From the NCBI GenBank assembly GCA_035399665.1, contig DAOPJM010000016.1:1-39822 (forward strand): DNA of 39,822 nt. Reading direction: 5' to 3'. Shown in pieces: positions 1-7,630 of this stretch (within the stretch, counting starts at the first letter, position 1; each line of letters opens with the position of its first letter). Under the pieces are notes generated by a model. It ran no database searches and was not told the origin of the DNA. It was given only the letters and a program-made list of their open reading frames with translations. The position numbers and the translations under genes were made by a program. The stretch comes from DAOPJM01 sp035399665 (lineage in GTDB: Bacteria > Bacillota > Clostridia > Christensenellales > CAG-138).

Positions 1-29
1 TTAGTGCGTTCAAACTTCTGCTTTGCCAT
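1..29 (-). CDS. tuf: Elongation factor Tu, first codons only (partial)
   Basis: Read leftward, the first 29 bases encode MAKQKFERT, the invariant N-terminus of bacterial EF-Tu, the GTPase that delivers aminoacyl-tRNA to the ribosome. A strong AAAGGAG ribosome site lies just upstream (about 39-50). The rest of the gene runs off the window edge. It sits about 70 bases downstream of tRNA-Gly on the same strand, probably in one transcript, an arrangement like other tRNA-tuf operons. The call rests on ten codons plus context. Confidence 0.85.
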
Positions 30-101
30 TGTGCTTTCTTTCTCCTTTGAAAATTTTTCCCGCTTACACAAGGCCGCGAGTAGGCCGGTCGCCATGTGAT
101 T

Positions 102-175
102 TGGAGCGGGTGATGGGAATCGAACCCACATAGTCGGCTTGGGAAGCCGATGCTCTGCCACTGAGCTACACCCGC
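102..175 (-). tRNA. tRNA-Gly (CCC anticodon)
   Basis: On the minus strand a complete cloverleaf folds: acceptor GCGGGTG/CACCCGC, D arm GCTC/GAGC, anticodon stem TCGGC/GCCGA with loop TTCCCAA (anticodon CCC, reading GGG), and a T arm with GGTTCGATTCC. The CCA end is encoded (102-105). It lies between a consensus promoter and tuf. Confidence 0.95.
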
Positions 176-196
176 AATCTCCATGGCAACACTCCT

Positions 197-225
197 ATTT
201 TAACCGCAATTATTCGGATTGTCAA
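197..225 (-). promoter_or_regulatory. Sigma-A promoter of the tRNA-Gly/tuf transcript
   Basis: On the minus strand TTGACA (220-225) is followed after exactly 17 bases by TAAAAT (197-202), about 20 bases before the tRNA-Gly 5' end. This near-perfect consensus fits a highly expressed stable-RNA and EF-Tu transcript. Confidence 0.85.
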
Positions 226-270
226 CGTTGGTATTAGTAAAACTTTCGCTTTATCCGCATATATTTTTTT

Positions 271-936
271 ATGAGAAAGCTTACTTTGCTGTTTACAGTC
301 CTGCTGTGCTGTTCCTGCGCGCCCGTTTCAAGCGAAGCTCCGTTCCCGGGTGAGGACGAGGAAAATGCAACCCCACTCTATGTCGTAGCTCTCGATTTCG
401 GGCACGGCGGCTTCGACGGCGGTGCGGTCGGAACCGACACCGGTGTCATAGAGTCCGAATTAAATCTTGCCGTGGGTATGCTCGTCAAGGAGGAGCTTGA
501 GAGCGCGAACATACGGGTTGTGCTTACGCGCTCCGACTCCGAGGCTCTTGCTAAGACCAAGCGCGAGGATATGCGCGTTCGCGGAGAAATACTTAAGGCC
601 CCCGAATTTGACTGCGTGGTGTCTATACACATGAATAAGTTCACGAACCGCTCCGTTCGCGGACCCATGACCTACTATCAGGCGGGAGCTGAAGCAGGGC
701 AGGGGCTTGCCCAAAGCATCATTGACGCGCTGACCTGTGCGCTTGATAAACCCGCAAGGCTTGCAAACCCCGGCGACAACTTCGTCACCCGTGTGCCGAT
801 TTCGCCCGCCGCGCTTGTGGAATGCGGCTTCCTGTCCAACGCGGAGGATGAGCGGCTGCTCTGCACCAAGGAGTACCAAGAGCTGCTTGCCCATGCCATC
901 GCCTGCGGAATATTGGACTGGTTGGAGAGGGCGTAA
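271..936 (+). CDS. N-acetylmuramoyl-L-alanine amidase, CwlD-like
   Basis: A 221-residue Amidase_3 family zinc hydrolase that cuts the bond between muramic acid and the stem peptide. Visible motifs are LDFGHGGFDGGAVG (zinc ligand His45), the following Glu (E61 or E63), VVSIHMNKF (His120) and VECGFLSNAED (catalytic Glu184). The N-terminus is hydrophobic and Cys-rich (LLFTVLLCCSC), so it is exported, possibly as a lipoprotein although the lipobox is poor. Its size and single compact domain without cell-wall-binding repeats resemble sporulation CwlD, which makes muramic-delta-lactam in spore cortex; that role is inferred. No strong ribosome site is visible before ATG 271, so the start is uncertain. 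It stands alone between divergent tRNA-Gly and the aminotransferase. Confidence 0.85.
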   Translation: MRKLTLLFTVLLCCSCAPVSSEAPFPGEDEENATPLYVVALDFGHGGFDGGAVGTDTGVIESELNLAVGMLVKEELESANIRVVLTRSDSEALAKTKREDMRVRGEILKAPEFDCVVSIHMNKFTNRSVRGPMTYYQAGAEAGQGLAQSIIDALTCALDKPARLANPGDNFVTRVPISPAALVECGFLSNAEDERLLCTKEYQELLAHAIACGILDWLERA

Positions 937-1067
937 AATACGCGGTTTTGAACCCTTGTTATATCTGATATATTGTATATTAATAAATATATTATGGCAT
1001 AACCGTTCCATATGAGCCTGTTTCATGCTATGATAATGTAAAGGATTCTTTTCAATAGGAGGCTGAT

Positions 1068-2261
1068 ATGGTTTCGGAGAATATGCGGATGATTGGAGCG
1101 CACCGCTCGTGCATACGCGAGCTGTTTGAGTATGGCATGGAATACGCTAAGGTGGTAGGTCGTGAGAACGTCTTTGATTTCAGCATAGGCAACCCAAGCA
1201 CCCCCGCGCCCGAAGAAGTCAGGGACTCGATATTAGCCTCACTCGAAACCCTAAGCTCCGCGCAGCTCAACGGGTACACCTGCGCCGCCGGCGATTACGC
1301 CGCACGGCAAAGGATAGTGGATTCCGTCAACCGCAAGATAGGCGGAAGCTACAAGGCCGACGACCTCTTTCTAACCTGCGGCGCGGCGCCCGCCGTGATT
1401 GCCTGCGCGAAGGGTCTTACCGTAGACCACAACAGCCAATTCCTTGTCAACGCTCCTCACTTTTCCGAGTATCGCCCCTATATAGAGCCGCACGGCGGTA
1501 CGGTCGTATCCGCGAAGCCCGATTACCCCAACTTCCAACTCAATTTCGAGTCGCTTGGCGAGCTGCTAAACGAGCATACTCAGGCGGTCATTATCAATTC
1601 CCCGAACAATCCGACGGGCGTCATATACAGCGAGGAAACCATCAGAAGGCTTGCCTCCCTGCTCGCCGAACGTTCAAAGCAATACGGGCATCCCATCTAC
1701 ATCATCTCCGATGAGCCGTATCGTGAGCTTACCTTCGACGGCATTGAGGTGCCGTGGGTACCGCATTTCTATGCCGACACCCTCGTTTGCTACTCATACA
1801 GCAAGGCGCTTTCGCTGCCCGGGCAGCGTATCGGCTGGATACTCTTTTCCGATAAGATGACCGACGCCGCCGCCGTACATCAGGCCGTTGTCGGAGCCGC
1901 AAGAAGTATAGGGCATGTGTGCGCCCCGACCCTGTACCAGCGTGTTGCAGCGGATTGCTGCGACGTTAAGCCCGACGTCGAGGTGTACAGGCATAACCGC
2001 GACCTGCTGTATAACGGCCTTTGCGAAATCGGCTATGACTGCGTCAGGCCGCAGGGCGCGTTTTATATGTTCGTGAAAGCCCCGTGCGGGGACGGAGACG
2101 CATTCTCCGAGCTGGCCAAGAAGCATGGAGTGCTTGTGGTGCCGGCTCATGACTTCGGCTGTCCCGACTATGTTCGCATCTCCTTCTGTGTGGAGGCCGA
2201 GCGCATCGAAAGCTCTATGCCTCTGTTTAGACGGATTTGGGAGGAAGTCCATGGGCTATGA
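1068..2261 (+). CDS. PLP-dependent aminotransferase, class I/II
   Basis: A 397-residue fold-type I aminotransferase of the aspartate aminotransferase superfamily. Motifs in order: FDFSIGNPSTPAPEEV near the N-terminus, INSPNNPTGVIYS (substrate and PLP contact), IISDEPYRELTF (Asp to the PLP pyridine nitrogen), YSYSKALSLPGQRIGW with Lys246 as the PLP Schiff-base lysine, and FCVEAERI near the C-terminus for the carboxylate-binding Arg region (VRISF). The length is normal for the family. The substrate cannot be told from sequence; aspartate, aromatic or other amino acids are possible. ATG 1068 has a good ribosome site (AGGAGG, 7 bases upstream). The 3' end overlaps the next gene by 11 bases, which suggests translational coupling. 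Confidence 0.9.
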   Translation: MVSENMRMIGAHRSCIRELFEYGMEYAKVVGRENVFDFSIGNPSTPAPEEVRDSILASLETLSSAQLNGYTCAAGDYAARQRIVDSVNRKIGGSYKADDLFLTCGAAPAVIACAKGLTVDHNSQFLVNAPHFSEYRPYIEPHGGTVVSAKPDYPNFQLNFESLGELLNEHTQAVIINSPNNPTGVIYSEETIRRLASLLAERSKQYGHPIYIISDEPYRELTFDGIEVPWVPHFYADTLVCYSYSKALSLPGQRIGWILFSDKMTDAAAVHQAVVGAARSIGHVCAPTLYQRVAADCCDVKPDVEVYRHNRDLLYNGLCEIGYDCVRPQGAFYMFVKAPCGDGDAFSELAKKHGVLVVPAHDFGCPDYVRISFCVEAERIESSMPLFRRIWEEVHGL

Positions 2262-2652
2262 TTGGCTTGACGGGTATCTGCTGTCCAAGCCCGAGGCGGT
2301 GAAGGATTTCAAGGCCGAATGGGGTTGGTTTCGCTATATGCTGCGCGACAAGATGTTTGCCGCCGTCTGCACTCCCGACATGAAGTATCACCCGTCCTAC
2401 GGCGGACGCACATTGGTGAATCTCAAGTGCGAGCCTGAGCTTGCCGAGCTGTTTCGCGCTCAGTACCCCGACCTTACAGCGGGCTTCTACATGGATAAAA
2501 AGCATTGGAACTGCGTGTTCCTGGATGGCGATGTGCCGGATGACGTCATGCGCTTTCTCTGCGATATGTCATATGATCTGGTGCTGCACGGCCTTACCAA
2601 GAAGGCGCAGCGGGAGATAGCCGAGAACGCGGCAAAGGCACAGGAGACATAA
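2251..2652 (+). CDS. MmcQ/YjbR family protein
   Basis: A 133-residue protein of the MmcQ/YjbR family, small alpha/beta proteins with a CyaY-like fold, often annotated as DNA-binding but of unproven function. Diagnostic features are the central GRTLVNLKCEPELAE, the FYMDKKHWNCVFLDG segment and the C-terminal SYDLVLHGLTKKAQRE. The ATG at 2251 lies inside the end of the aminotransferase gene, preceded by GGAGGAAGT as ribosome site, so it is translationally coupled to it; an upstream in-frame start at 2125 would lie deep inside the aminotransferase and is unlikely. A folded element and a T-tract follow at 2709-2751. Confidence 0.85.
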   Translation: MGYDWLDGYLLSKPEAVKDFKAEWGWFRYMLRDKMFAAVCTPDMKYHPSYGGRTLVNLKCEPELAELFRAQYPDLTAGFYMDKKHWNCVFLDGDVPDDVMRFLCDMSYDLVLHGLTKKAQREIAENAAKAQET

Positions 2653-2708
2653 AATTCCGCTCACCCAAACGGCAAGAGCTTTTGACAATAGAGAACATGG
2701 ATTCATAT

Positions 2709-2751
2709 ACCCGCTAAAGAAATCTTTTTGAAGATACTCTCGGCGGGTTTT
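2709..2751 (+). terminator. Probable terminator after the aminotransferase/MmcQ operon
   Basis: ACCCGC (2709-2714) pairs with GCGGGT (2743-2748), with an inner hairpin ATCTT-TTTG-AAGAT (2722-2735), followed by a short TTTT. The loop is long and the T-tract short, so termination would be modest. A TTGACA-18-TATACC promoter-like pair (2682-2711) immediately precedes it; see findings. Confidence 0.45.
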
Positions 2752-2790
2752 GCTGCGGGGAAAAATCCTGTGTTTATGCCGCTGATAAGC

Positions 2791-2823
2791 AAAAAAGCGG
2801 TGCGGCCCATATAAAGCCGCACC
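2791..2823 (-). terminator. Rho-independent terminator of the M42 peptidase gene
   Basis: On the minus strand GGTGCGGC (2816-2823) pairs with GCCGCACC (2799-2806) around a 9-base loop, and a run of T (2791-2796) follows closely. It lies about 35 bases past the stop codon of the leftward peptidase gene. Confidence 0.85.
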
Positions 2824-2857
2824 AAGATAAGCATCTTCGCTTAGATTAACCTTGACC

Positions 2858-3898
2858 TTACAGACCGAGGTATCCCTTTAGGGTCTTGAGAGCATTTTCT
2901 ACGCCGTCCTTGTGGCTGCGCTCATAGCCGTGGGAGGCGAACACGCCGGCGCCCAAAAGACCGTGACGCACGTCGTAACCCGCGTACAGCGTGCGTTCGA
3001 CGTCGGAGCCGTATTTGGGATAGACGTCCACGGCGTAGTCGGCGCCCTCGCTTCTTGCGGCGGAGATCAGCTTCTTGATTACCTCATAGGAGTACGGCCC
3101 GTGACTGTCCTTGGCGCAGATGGAAACCTGCCGCTCAGTACAGCTTATGCCGTCGCCGACACAGCCCATATCGATGGAAATGGCCTCGGTTACGCCATCG
3201 GGAACCGACGCCGAGCCGCCGTGACCCACCTCCTCATATACGGTAACATGTGCGTAAACCCTGCGTGAAGGGGTCAAATGCTCGTCGCGCATGAGCTTCG
3301 CAAGCCCCAAGAGTATGCCGCAGCTAAGCTTGTCATCCAAGAAACGGCTCTTAATGTAGCCCTTCTCGGTTACGACCGAACGGGGATCAAAGCACACTAT
3401 GTCGCCAACCTCTATGCCCAAATCCCGCGTCTGCTCGGCGGTGGTTGTAAACTCGTCCAGCACGACCTCCATGTTGTCGAAGGTGCGAACGGTGGCGGCG
3501 TTCTCCTTGTTGACATGTGTGGAAGGGTTGTGGAGCTGGAAGGTACCCTCATAGCTGCCGTCGAATTTGGTGATTACGCGGACGTTTTCCGACTCGGTAT
3601 TGTTGGCGCTGAGACCTCCGAGCGGGTTAATGCGCAGCCTTCCGTCGGGAAGAATCCCGCTGACTATGCCGCCCAGGGTGTCGATATGGACCTCAAACAG
3701 CAGCGCGTTTGAATCATCGTCGCCGCCGAAGTCCACTATGACGCCGCCCTTGTTCGTAAATAGCGCGGCATAACCGAGGTTCTCAAAGGCCTCCTTGACC
3801 GCCGCGGCCGCTTCAAAGGTGTAGCTCGTCGGGCTGTCAATTCTGAGCAGTTCAAGCGTCTGCTCCACCGCAAAGTCCGTGTATTTCCTGTAATCCAT
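2858..3898 (-). CDS. M42 family metallo-aminopeptidase
   Basis: A 346-residue cytoplasmic di-metal aminopeptidase of family M42 (FrvX/PepA/TET type; the family also carries old glucanase annotations). Metal and catalytic motifs in order: FEVHIDTLGG (His and Asp), SRFLDDKLSCG (bridging Asp), VYEEVGHGGS (catalytic Glu pair), SIDMGCVGDG (Asp) and the C-terminal ASHGYERSH (His). The likely role is peptide turnover in self-compartmentalised complexes. I chose ATG 3898 because AAGGAGG lies 4 bases upstream; an in-frame ATG ten codons earlier lacks such a site. It has its own consensus promoter (3929-3957) and terminator (2791-2823), so it is a single-gene unit. Confidence 0.88.
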   Translation of the reverse strand: MDYRKYTDFAVEQTLELLRIDSPTSYTFEAAAAVKEAFENLGYAALFTNKGGVIVDFGGDDDSNALLFEVHIDTLGGIVSGILPDGRLRINPLGGLSANNTESENVRVITKFDGSYEGTFQLHNPSTHVNKENAATVRTFDNMEVVLDEFTTTAEQTRDLGIEVGDIVCFDPRSVVTEKGYIKSRFLDDKLSCGILLGLAKLMRDEHLTPSRRVYAHVTVYEEVGHGGSASVPDGVTEAISIDMGCVGDGISCTERQVSICAKDSHGPYSYEVIKKLISAARSEGADYAVDVYPKYGSDVERTLYAGYDVRHGLLGAGVFASHGYERSHKDGVENALKTLKGYLGL

Positions 3899-3928
3899 AC
3901 GACCTCCTTGCAATTGGTTGATTCTCAC

Positions 3929-3957
3929 ATTATATGGTCATATTCCGTTGCTGTCAA
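3929..3957 (-). promoter_or_regulatory. Promoter of the M42 peptidase gene
   Basis: Minus strand TTGACA (3952-3957), 17-base spacer, TATAAT (3929-3934): both boxes are exact consensus. The start codon is about 25 bases downstream of the expected transcription start. Confidence 0.85.
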
Positions 3958-3981
3958 GCTCCGCCGCGCGTGACAAGGGGC

Positions 3982-4087
3982 GGGCGAACGCAGTTCGCCC
4001 TGCAATTGTGGTCGTTGTCGCGGGGGAGCGGGTCTTGACTGTTTAGCTTTCGGCAAGATCCTTCGCAAAAGCTCAGGATGACAAAGC
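3982..4087 (+). repeat. Dispersed intergenic repeat, copy 1
   Basis: About 106 bases starting with a perfect small hairpin (GGGCGAAC gca GTTCGCCC, 3982-4000) and ending in GGCAAGATCCTTCGC...CTCAGGATGACAAAGC. The same element occurs inverted at 26031-26138, with a 26-base core (4015-4040) identical. It carries no ORF. With the low-GC flank it accounts for most of the gene-free stretch 3958-4300. Confidence 0.8.
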
Positions 4088-4136
4088 TGGTTGAAGGGCG
4101 AATACAGGATTAATAGGAAAGCGGCTAAACCCTCGC

Positions 4137-4204
4137 TGTCATCCTGAGGAGCAATGCGACGAAGGATCTTGAAAAAGGCTTGCGGAGATAGGTGCGCTCC
4201 CCCT
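4137..4204 (-). repeat. Partial inverted copy of the same repeat, copy 3
   Basis: On the minus strand this contains CAAGATCCTTCG and CTCAGGATGACA in the same order as copy 1, with a few extra bases between. Because it is inverted relative to copy 1 and only about 50 bases away, the two arms (about 4052-4083 and 4137-4172) can form one long imperfect hairpin. Confidence 0.7.
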
Positions 4205-4300
4205 ACATGATAATACGATCGTTTGAAACCTCAGACTGCTGTAAAGCAAATGCCACCGTGACATAAATCACTTTGACAATCCATCAAACCTATACGCCCC

Positions 4301-4340
4301 ATAAAAACAAGAGCCTCGCGTCAATTATTGCGCGAGGCTC
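4301..4340 (-). terminator. Terminator of the cysS/membrane protein operon
   Basis: Minus strand GAGCCTCGCG (4331-4340) and CGCGAGGCTC (4311-4320) form a perfect 10-bp stem with a 10-base loop, followed by TTGTTTTTAT. It lies about 45 bases beyond the stop codon of the leftward membrane protein gene. Confidence 0.85.
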
Positions 4341-4386
4341 CGAGTAAGGGGCTAACCCCTTGTTGTCGATATTGCAAGGCGAAGCC

Positions 4387-5067
4387 TTATTTCTTGTCGT
4401 CGTCGAAATCGAACGCCGAGGAGGGCATACCCGAGGTGGTTCCGCCCGAGGACCTTGTGGCTTCCTGCTGCTTCTTGGCGCGGGCTTCCTTGTCGGTCAT
4501 AAGCACATTGCAGACGAGCAGGGCGATGATGAGTGCGCCGGCTATGCCGAGCAGAACGTAGTTAATGATGTTTAGATTCTGGTGCGCGGCGTTGCCGTCC
4601 TTGCCGAGGAAGGCCCACGACTCGCTCTTTAGGCTGTAATTGGTCTCATACACCGACACGGGAACACCGTTGGTGGAATCGGCCGAGGAGCCTCCGCAGG
4701 AGAACAGACTTCCGCTTGAGGTGCTCTCATAGGTCTCGCCCGCCTTTTCAACGACAGCATACATCTCATCGTAGGACAGAACGTCGGAGGTGGTGTACTC
4801 CGTGCCGTCCGCCATGGCGTAATTCTGGCTGAAGGTGTAGCTGGTCTCGGTATTGAACAGCAGCAGCTGCATGACATTGCTGCCCGCGCACAGTATGAGC
4901 ATGATGGAAATGGCGGTGTACAGGCCCTTCGTCAGCTTCGGTTGAAGCTCCTTGAACTGCTCCTTGGGGCAGATATCGGCCAGGAACTTGCCCTTGGGGG
5001 CGTAGGTTTGATACAGCATGTAAACAGCGGCTGCGAACAGGATGATAGGCATCAGGAATCCGGACAT
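4387..5067 (-). CDS. Unknown three-helix membrane protein
   Basis: I do not recognise this 226-residue protein. Hydrophobic segments at about residues 4-20, 50-70 and 167-190 predict three membrane helices. Between helices 2 and 3 lies a polar, Ser/Thr/Tyr-rich loop of about 95 residues containing SLFSCGGSS; the C-terminal tail is charged and ends in Asp and Lys (FDFDDDKK). The start has AAGGAG 6-7 bases upstream. It begins 27 bases after the cysS stop codon and a strong terminator follows it, so it is probably the second gene of a cysS operon. Nothing in the sequence ties it to cysteine or translation. Confidence 0.6.
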   Translation of the reverse strand: MSGFLMPIILFAAAVYMLYQTYAPKGKFLADICPKEQFKELQPKLTKGLYTAISIMLILCAGSNVMQLLLFNTETSYTFSQNYAMADGTEYTTSDVLSYDEMYAVVEKAGETYESTSSGSLFSCGGSSADSTNGVPVSVYETNYSLKSESWAFLGKDGNAAHQNLNIINYVLLGIAGALIIALLVCNVLMTDKEARAKKQQEATRSSGGTTSGMPSSAFDFDDDKK

Positions 5068-5094
5068 ATAGTTCTCCTTTTCGTTTTGTTATAT

Positions 5095-6489
5095 TTACAG
5101 CCGCTTCAGCTTTGCCCCTTGGGGGGTGTCAAGCACGGCGTAACCCATTTCCTTCAACGCGTCGCGAATCTCGTCCGCACGTTTGAAGTCCTTTGAGGAA
5201 CGCGCCTGTTGGCGTGCGTCCAAAAGCTCTGAGACGTCCTCGGGGACGGCCTCGGCGGGGCGCTCAAGCTTTAGACCAAGCACCTCCGTCAGCTCATGCA
5301 GAAGCTTCTTTGCCGCTTCGATCGCGTCCTTGGGGCGCGGCTCGGCGACGTAAGCGTTGCATATTCTGACCATGTCGAACAGCACGCCTATCGCGTCGGC
5401 GGTGTTAAGATCATCGTCCATGGCGGCGATGAACCTGTCGTATATGGTTTTAAGCTCCGCCAAGAACGCTTCGTCGTCGGGCTTGAGCTTGTTCTTGCAC
5501 AGGCGGGCTTCCTCAAGACGGTCGCTTGCGGTGCGAATACGCTCCAAAGCGGTCTCGGCCTGTCGGATAAGCTCACGCGAGAAGTTCACGGGGTTGCGGT
5601 AATGCACTCCCAACATGAACATACGCACCGCGGACAGGTCGAATTCCTTGGAGATGTCGCGAACGGTGAAGAAGTTGCCCAAGGATTTGGACATCTTCTG
5701 ATTGTCGATGTTGATGTAGCCGTTGTGCATCCAATAGTGCGCGAAGGGCTTGCCGGTGGCGGCCTCGGACTGTGCAATCTCATTCTCGTGGTGAGGGAAG
5801 ATGAGATCCTGTCCACCCGCGTGAATATCGAAGCTCGGCCCCAAGATATCCATACTCATCGCGGAGCATTCTATGTGCCAACCGGGTCTGCCCATACCCC
5901 AAGGGGACGGCCAAGCGGGTTCGCCAATCTTCGCGCCCTTCCAAAGAGCGAAGTCCAAGGGATCGCGCTTCTCATCGGTGGGATCGACCCTTGCGCCGTT
6001 CTCCAAATCCTCGATGTTCTGTCCGGAGAGCTTGCCGTAGGCGGGGTAGCTGCGCACCGCGAAGTAGACGTCTCCGCTTGCGACAGGGTAAGCGTGCCCC
6101 AAATCCACCAACTTCTGTACCAAGGCGATTATGTCGGAGATATGCTCCGTGGCCTTGGGGTTTACGGTAGCGTGCTCCACGCCCAAAGCGTCCGCGTCTG
6201 TGAAGTACTCGCCGATGAAACGCTCGGAGACGTCGCCTATGGTCACGCCCTCGGCGTTGGCCTTGTTGATTATTTTATCGTCAATATCGGTAAAATTTTG
6301 GACGAAGGTGACCTCAAAGCCCCTGTATTCCAAATAACGGCGCAACGTATCAAAGACCACCAAGGGTCTTGCGTTGCCGATGTGGATGAAGTTGTATACC
6401 GTAGGCCCGCAGACATACATGCTGATCTTGCCCGGAATAAGCGGGACAAGCTCCTCCTTCTTACGGGTCATGGTGTTGTAGACGTACAT
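5095..6489 (-). CDS. cysS: Cysteinyl-tRNA synthetase
   Basis: A 464-residue class I aminoacyl-tRNA synthetase that charges tRNA-Cys in the cytosol. The N-terminal block YVCGPTVYNFIHIGNARP holds a Cys ligand of the active-site zinc and the HIGH-like motif; GGQDLIFPHHENEIAQSEA supplies further zinc and active-site residues; QKMSKSLGNFF is the KMSKS loop. The C-terminal helical DALR-like domain ends in the ARSSKDFKRADEIRD segment usual for CysRS. ATG 6489 is preferred because GGAGG and GAGGAG precede it and residue 1 onwards matches the family; an in-frame extension of 11 codons would start almost at the promoter. No T-box leader fits in the short 5' region. Confidence 0.95.
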   Translation of the reverse strand: MYVYNTMTRKKEELVPLIPGKISMYVCGPTVYNFIHIGNARPLVVFDTLRRYLEYRGFEVTFVQNFTDIDDKIINKANAEGVTIGDVSERFIGEYFTDADALGVEHATVNPKATEHISDIIALVQKLVDLGHAYPVASGDVYFAVRSYPAYGKLSGQNIEDLENGARVDPTDEKRDPLDFALWKGAKIGEPAWPSPWGMGRPGWHIECSAMSMDILGPSFDIHAGGQDLIFPHHENEIAQSEAATGKPFAHYWMHNGYINIDNQKMSKSLGNFFTVRDISKEFDLSAVRMFMLGVHYRNPVNFSRELIRQAETALERIRTASDRLEEARLCKNKLKPDDEAFLAELKTIYDRFIAAMDDDLNTADAIGVLFDMVRICNAYVAEPRPKDAIEAAKKLLHELTEVLGLKLERPAEAVPEDVSELLDARQQARSSKDFKRADEIRDALKEMGYAVLDTPQGAKLKRL

Positions 6490-6524
6490 ACTCCTCTGTG
6501 CCTCCAAAAAGCATTGTAACAAAC

Positions 6525-6552
6525 ATTATAGCATAGATTCTTACTTTTACAA
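6525..6552 (-). promoter_or_regulatory. Promoter of cysS
   Basis: Minus strand TTGTAA (6547-6552), 16-base spacer, TATAAT (6525-6530). The expected start of transcription is about 30 bases upstream of the cysS ATG, leaving no room for a T-box or other long leader. Confidence 0.65.
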
Positions 6553-6749
6553 TAAAAAAGTTTTCATAATTTCAAAGTCCTGACCGCAGGGTAAAAAGTC
6601 TGTCTGTTAAGGTGGCGCTGTGCCGCGTTCACTGTGAACGGCCATTCCCCCCGTACCATCCGTTCCCCCTGTATCCTGTGCCCAAAACGGCTCCATCGTT
6701 AACAACTCACCTGTTACGGCATTAGCATAGCTCCGCCGAAAAAAAGTGC

Positions 6750-6778
6750 TTGCAATTCAAACGTCCCTATTGTATAAT
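6750..6778 (+). promoter_or_regulatory. Promoter of tRNA-Val
   Basis: TTGCAA (6750-6755), 17-base spacer, TATAAT (6773-6778), 12 bases before the mature tRNA 5' end. Confidence 0.85.
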
Positions 6779-6790
6779 ACCTCTGCTGTC

Positions 6791-6867
6791 GGGGATGTAG
6801 CTCAGCTGGTTAGAGCGCTGTGTTCACATCGCAGAGGTCCACGGTTCGAGCCCGTGCATCCCCACCA
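6791..6867 (+). tRNA. tRNA-Val (CAC anticodon)
   Basis: Full cloverleaf: acceptor GGGGATG/CATCCCC, D arm GCTC/GAGC, anticodon stem CTGTG/CGCAG with loop TTCACAT (anticodon CAC, reading GTG), T arm CACGG/CCGTG with TTCGAGC loop, encoded CCA (6865-6867). It has its own promoter and terminator, so it is a monocistronic tRNA unit. Confidence 0.95.
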
Positions 6868-6876
6868 TAATCATGG

Positions 6877-6910
6877 TCTCGCTTGCCTGTCAGGGCAGGC
6901 GAGATTTTTT
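6877..6910 (+). terminator. Terminator of tRNA-Val
   Basis: TCTCGCTTGCC (6877-6887) pairs with GGCAGGCGAGA (6894-6904) with one G-T wobble, directly followed by TTTTTT. Confidence 0.9.
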
Positions 6911-7063
6911 GTTGTCAAGGTGAGCTTTTTAATACGGCGTCGGGCATTTGTGACATTATTACCGACGAATCTTTTTGAAAGGCTCGAACAGGAAATACGC
7001 TGATCCGAAGGTTGAGTTGATTTTGCGCTAATAATTCGGCGAGGATTCGCATATCCTAATTCC

Positions 7064-7531
7064 ATGGAAAAGTTTAAGAAGTATTTGCCGTATATTGTGT
7101 TTATCTTGGGCTCGGTGGCTGTCGGAACAGCGGCGGGTCTGCTGTCGCGAAGCGGAATGCAGGCCAACATGGCACAGCCGCAGCCGCCGCTTTCGCCGCC
7201 CTCTTGGGTATTCCCGATAGCTTGGACAATTTTTTATGTTTTGATGGGGCTTTCAGCGGCGCTCGTTTGGGCCGCCCACCCTAAGGGCAACAAAAGCGCT
7301 CTGTTTCCGTTCTACTTGCAGCTTGCCTTGAATTTCTTGTGGCCGCTGCTGTTCTTCGCGCTGCATCTGGAGGTCGCGGCGTTCGTCCTCATACTCGCGC
7401 TTATCGCGGTGGTGATATGGATGTGCGTCGCATTTTTCCGAGTTCGCCCCGTCGCGGGGTGGCTGCAGCTCCCTTACGCCCTGTGGCTGTGCTTTGCCGC
7501 CTATCTCAACCTCGCCAATATTCTAATGTAA
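7064..7531 (+). CDS. tspO: TspO/MBR family membrane protein
   Basis: A 155-residue five-helix integral membrane protein of the TspO/peripheral benzodiazepine receptor family, which binds tetrapyrroles and other hydrophobic ligands. Signature blocks are PPSWVFPIAWTIFYVLMG (helix 2), QLALNFLWPLLFFALH (helix 3) and the C-terminal PYALWLCFAAYLNLAN. Length and helix number match the family. The physiological role in anaerobic Firmicutes is unknown; porphyrin handling or stress response are the usual suggestions. The ribosome site is weak, and no in-frame alternative start is evident. It stands alone, ending at a bidirectional hairpin. Confidence 0.9.
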   Translation: MEKFKKYLPYIVFILGSVAVGTAAGLLSRSGMQANMAQPQPPLSPPSWVFPIAWTIFYVLMGLSAALVWAAHPKGNKSALFPFYLQLALNFLWPLLFFALHLEVAAFVLILALIAVVIWMCVAFFRVRPVAGWLQLPYALWLCFAAYLNLANILM

Positions 7532-7562
7532 ACCATTCCCTGAAAAAAGTCTGAACAAGGTG

Positions 7563-7591
7563 AAAGCGCCGCATGAAGTTTGCGGCGCTTT
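7563..7591. terminator. Bidirectional hairpin between tspO and the propeller gene
   Basis: AAAGCGCCGC (7563-7572) and GCGGCGCTTT (7582-7591) form a perfect 10-bp stem with a 9-base loop between two convergent genes. The A and T bases at the stem ends give a short T-tract in either direction, so it can serve tspO and the leftward beta-propeller gene. Confidence 0.65.
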
Positions 7592-7630
7592 CGGTAGGGG
7601 GATATAGGAGGGAGGGATGAAGTATCTTTG

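Noticed and set aside
5296..6519. 407-residue open frame antisense to cysS
   Set aside because: Frame shadow of a certain gene in GC-rich DNA; no ribosome site or domain.
6626..6640. CGTTCAC-T-GTGAACG palindrome as an operator
   Set aside because: It is not close to either promoter box in a convincing position and matches no operator I know.
6490..6790. T-box leader for cysS
   Set aside because: The cysS promoter is only about 35-60 bases from the start codon, leaving no room; no T-box sequence seen.
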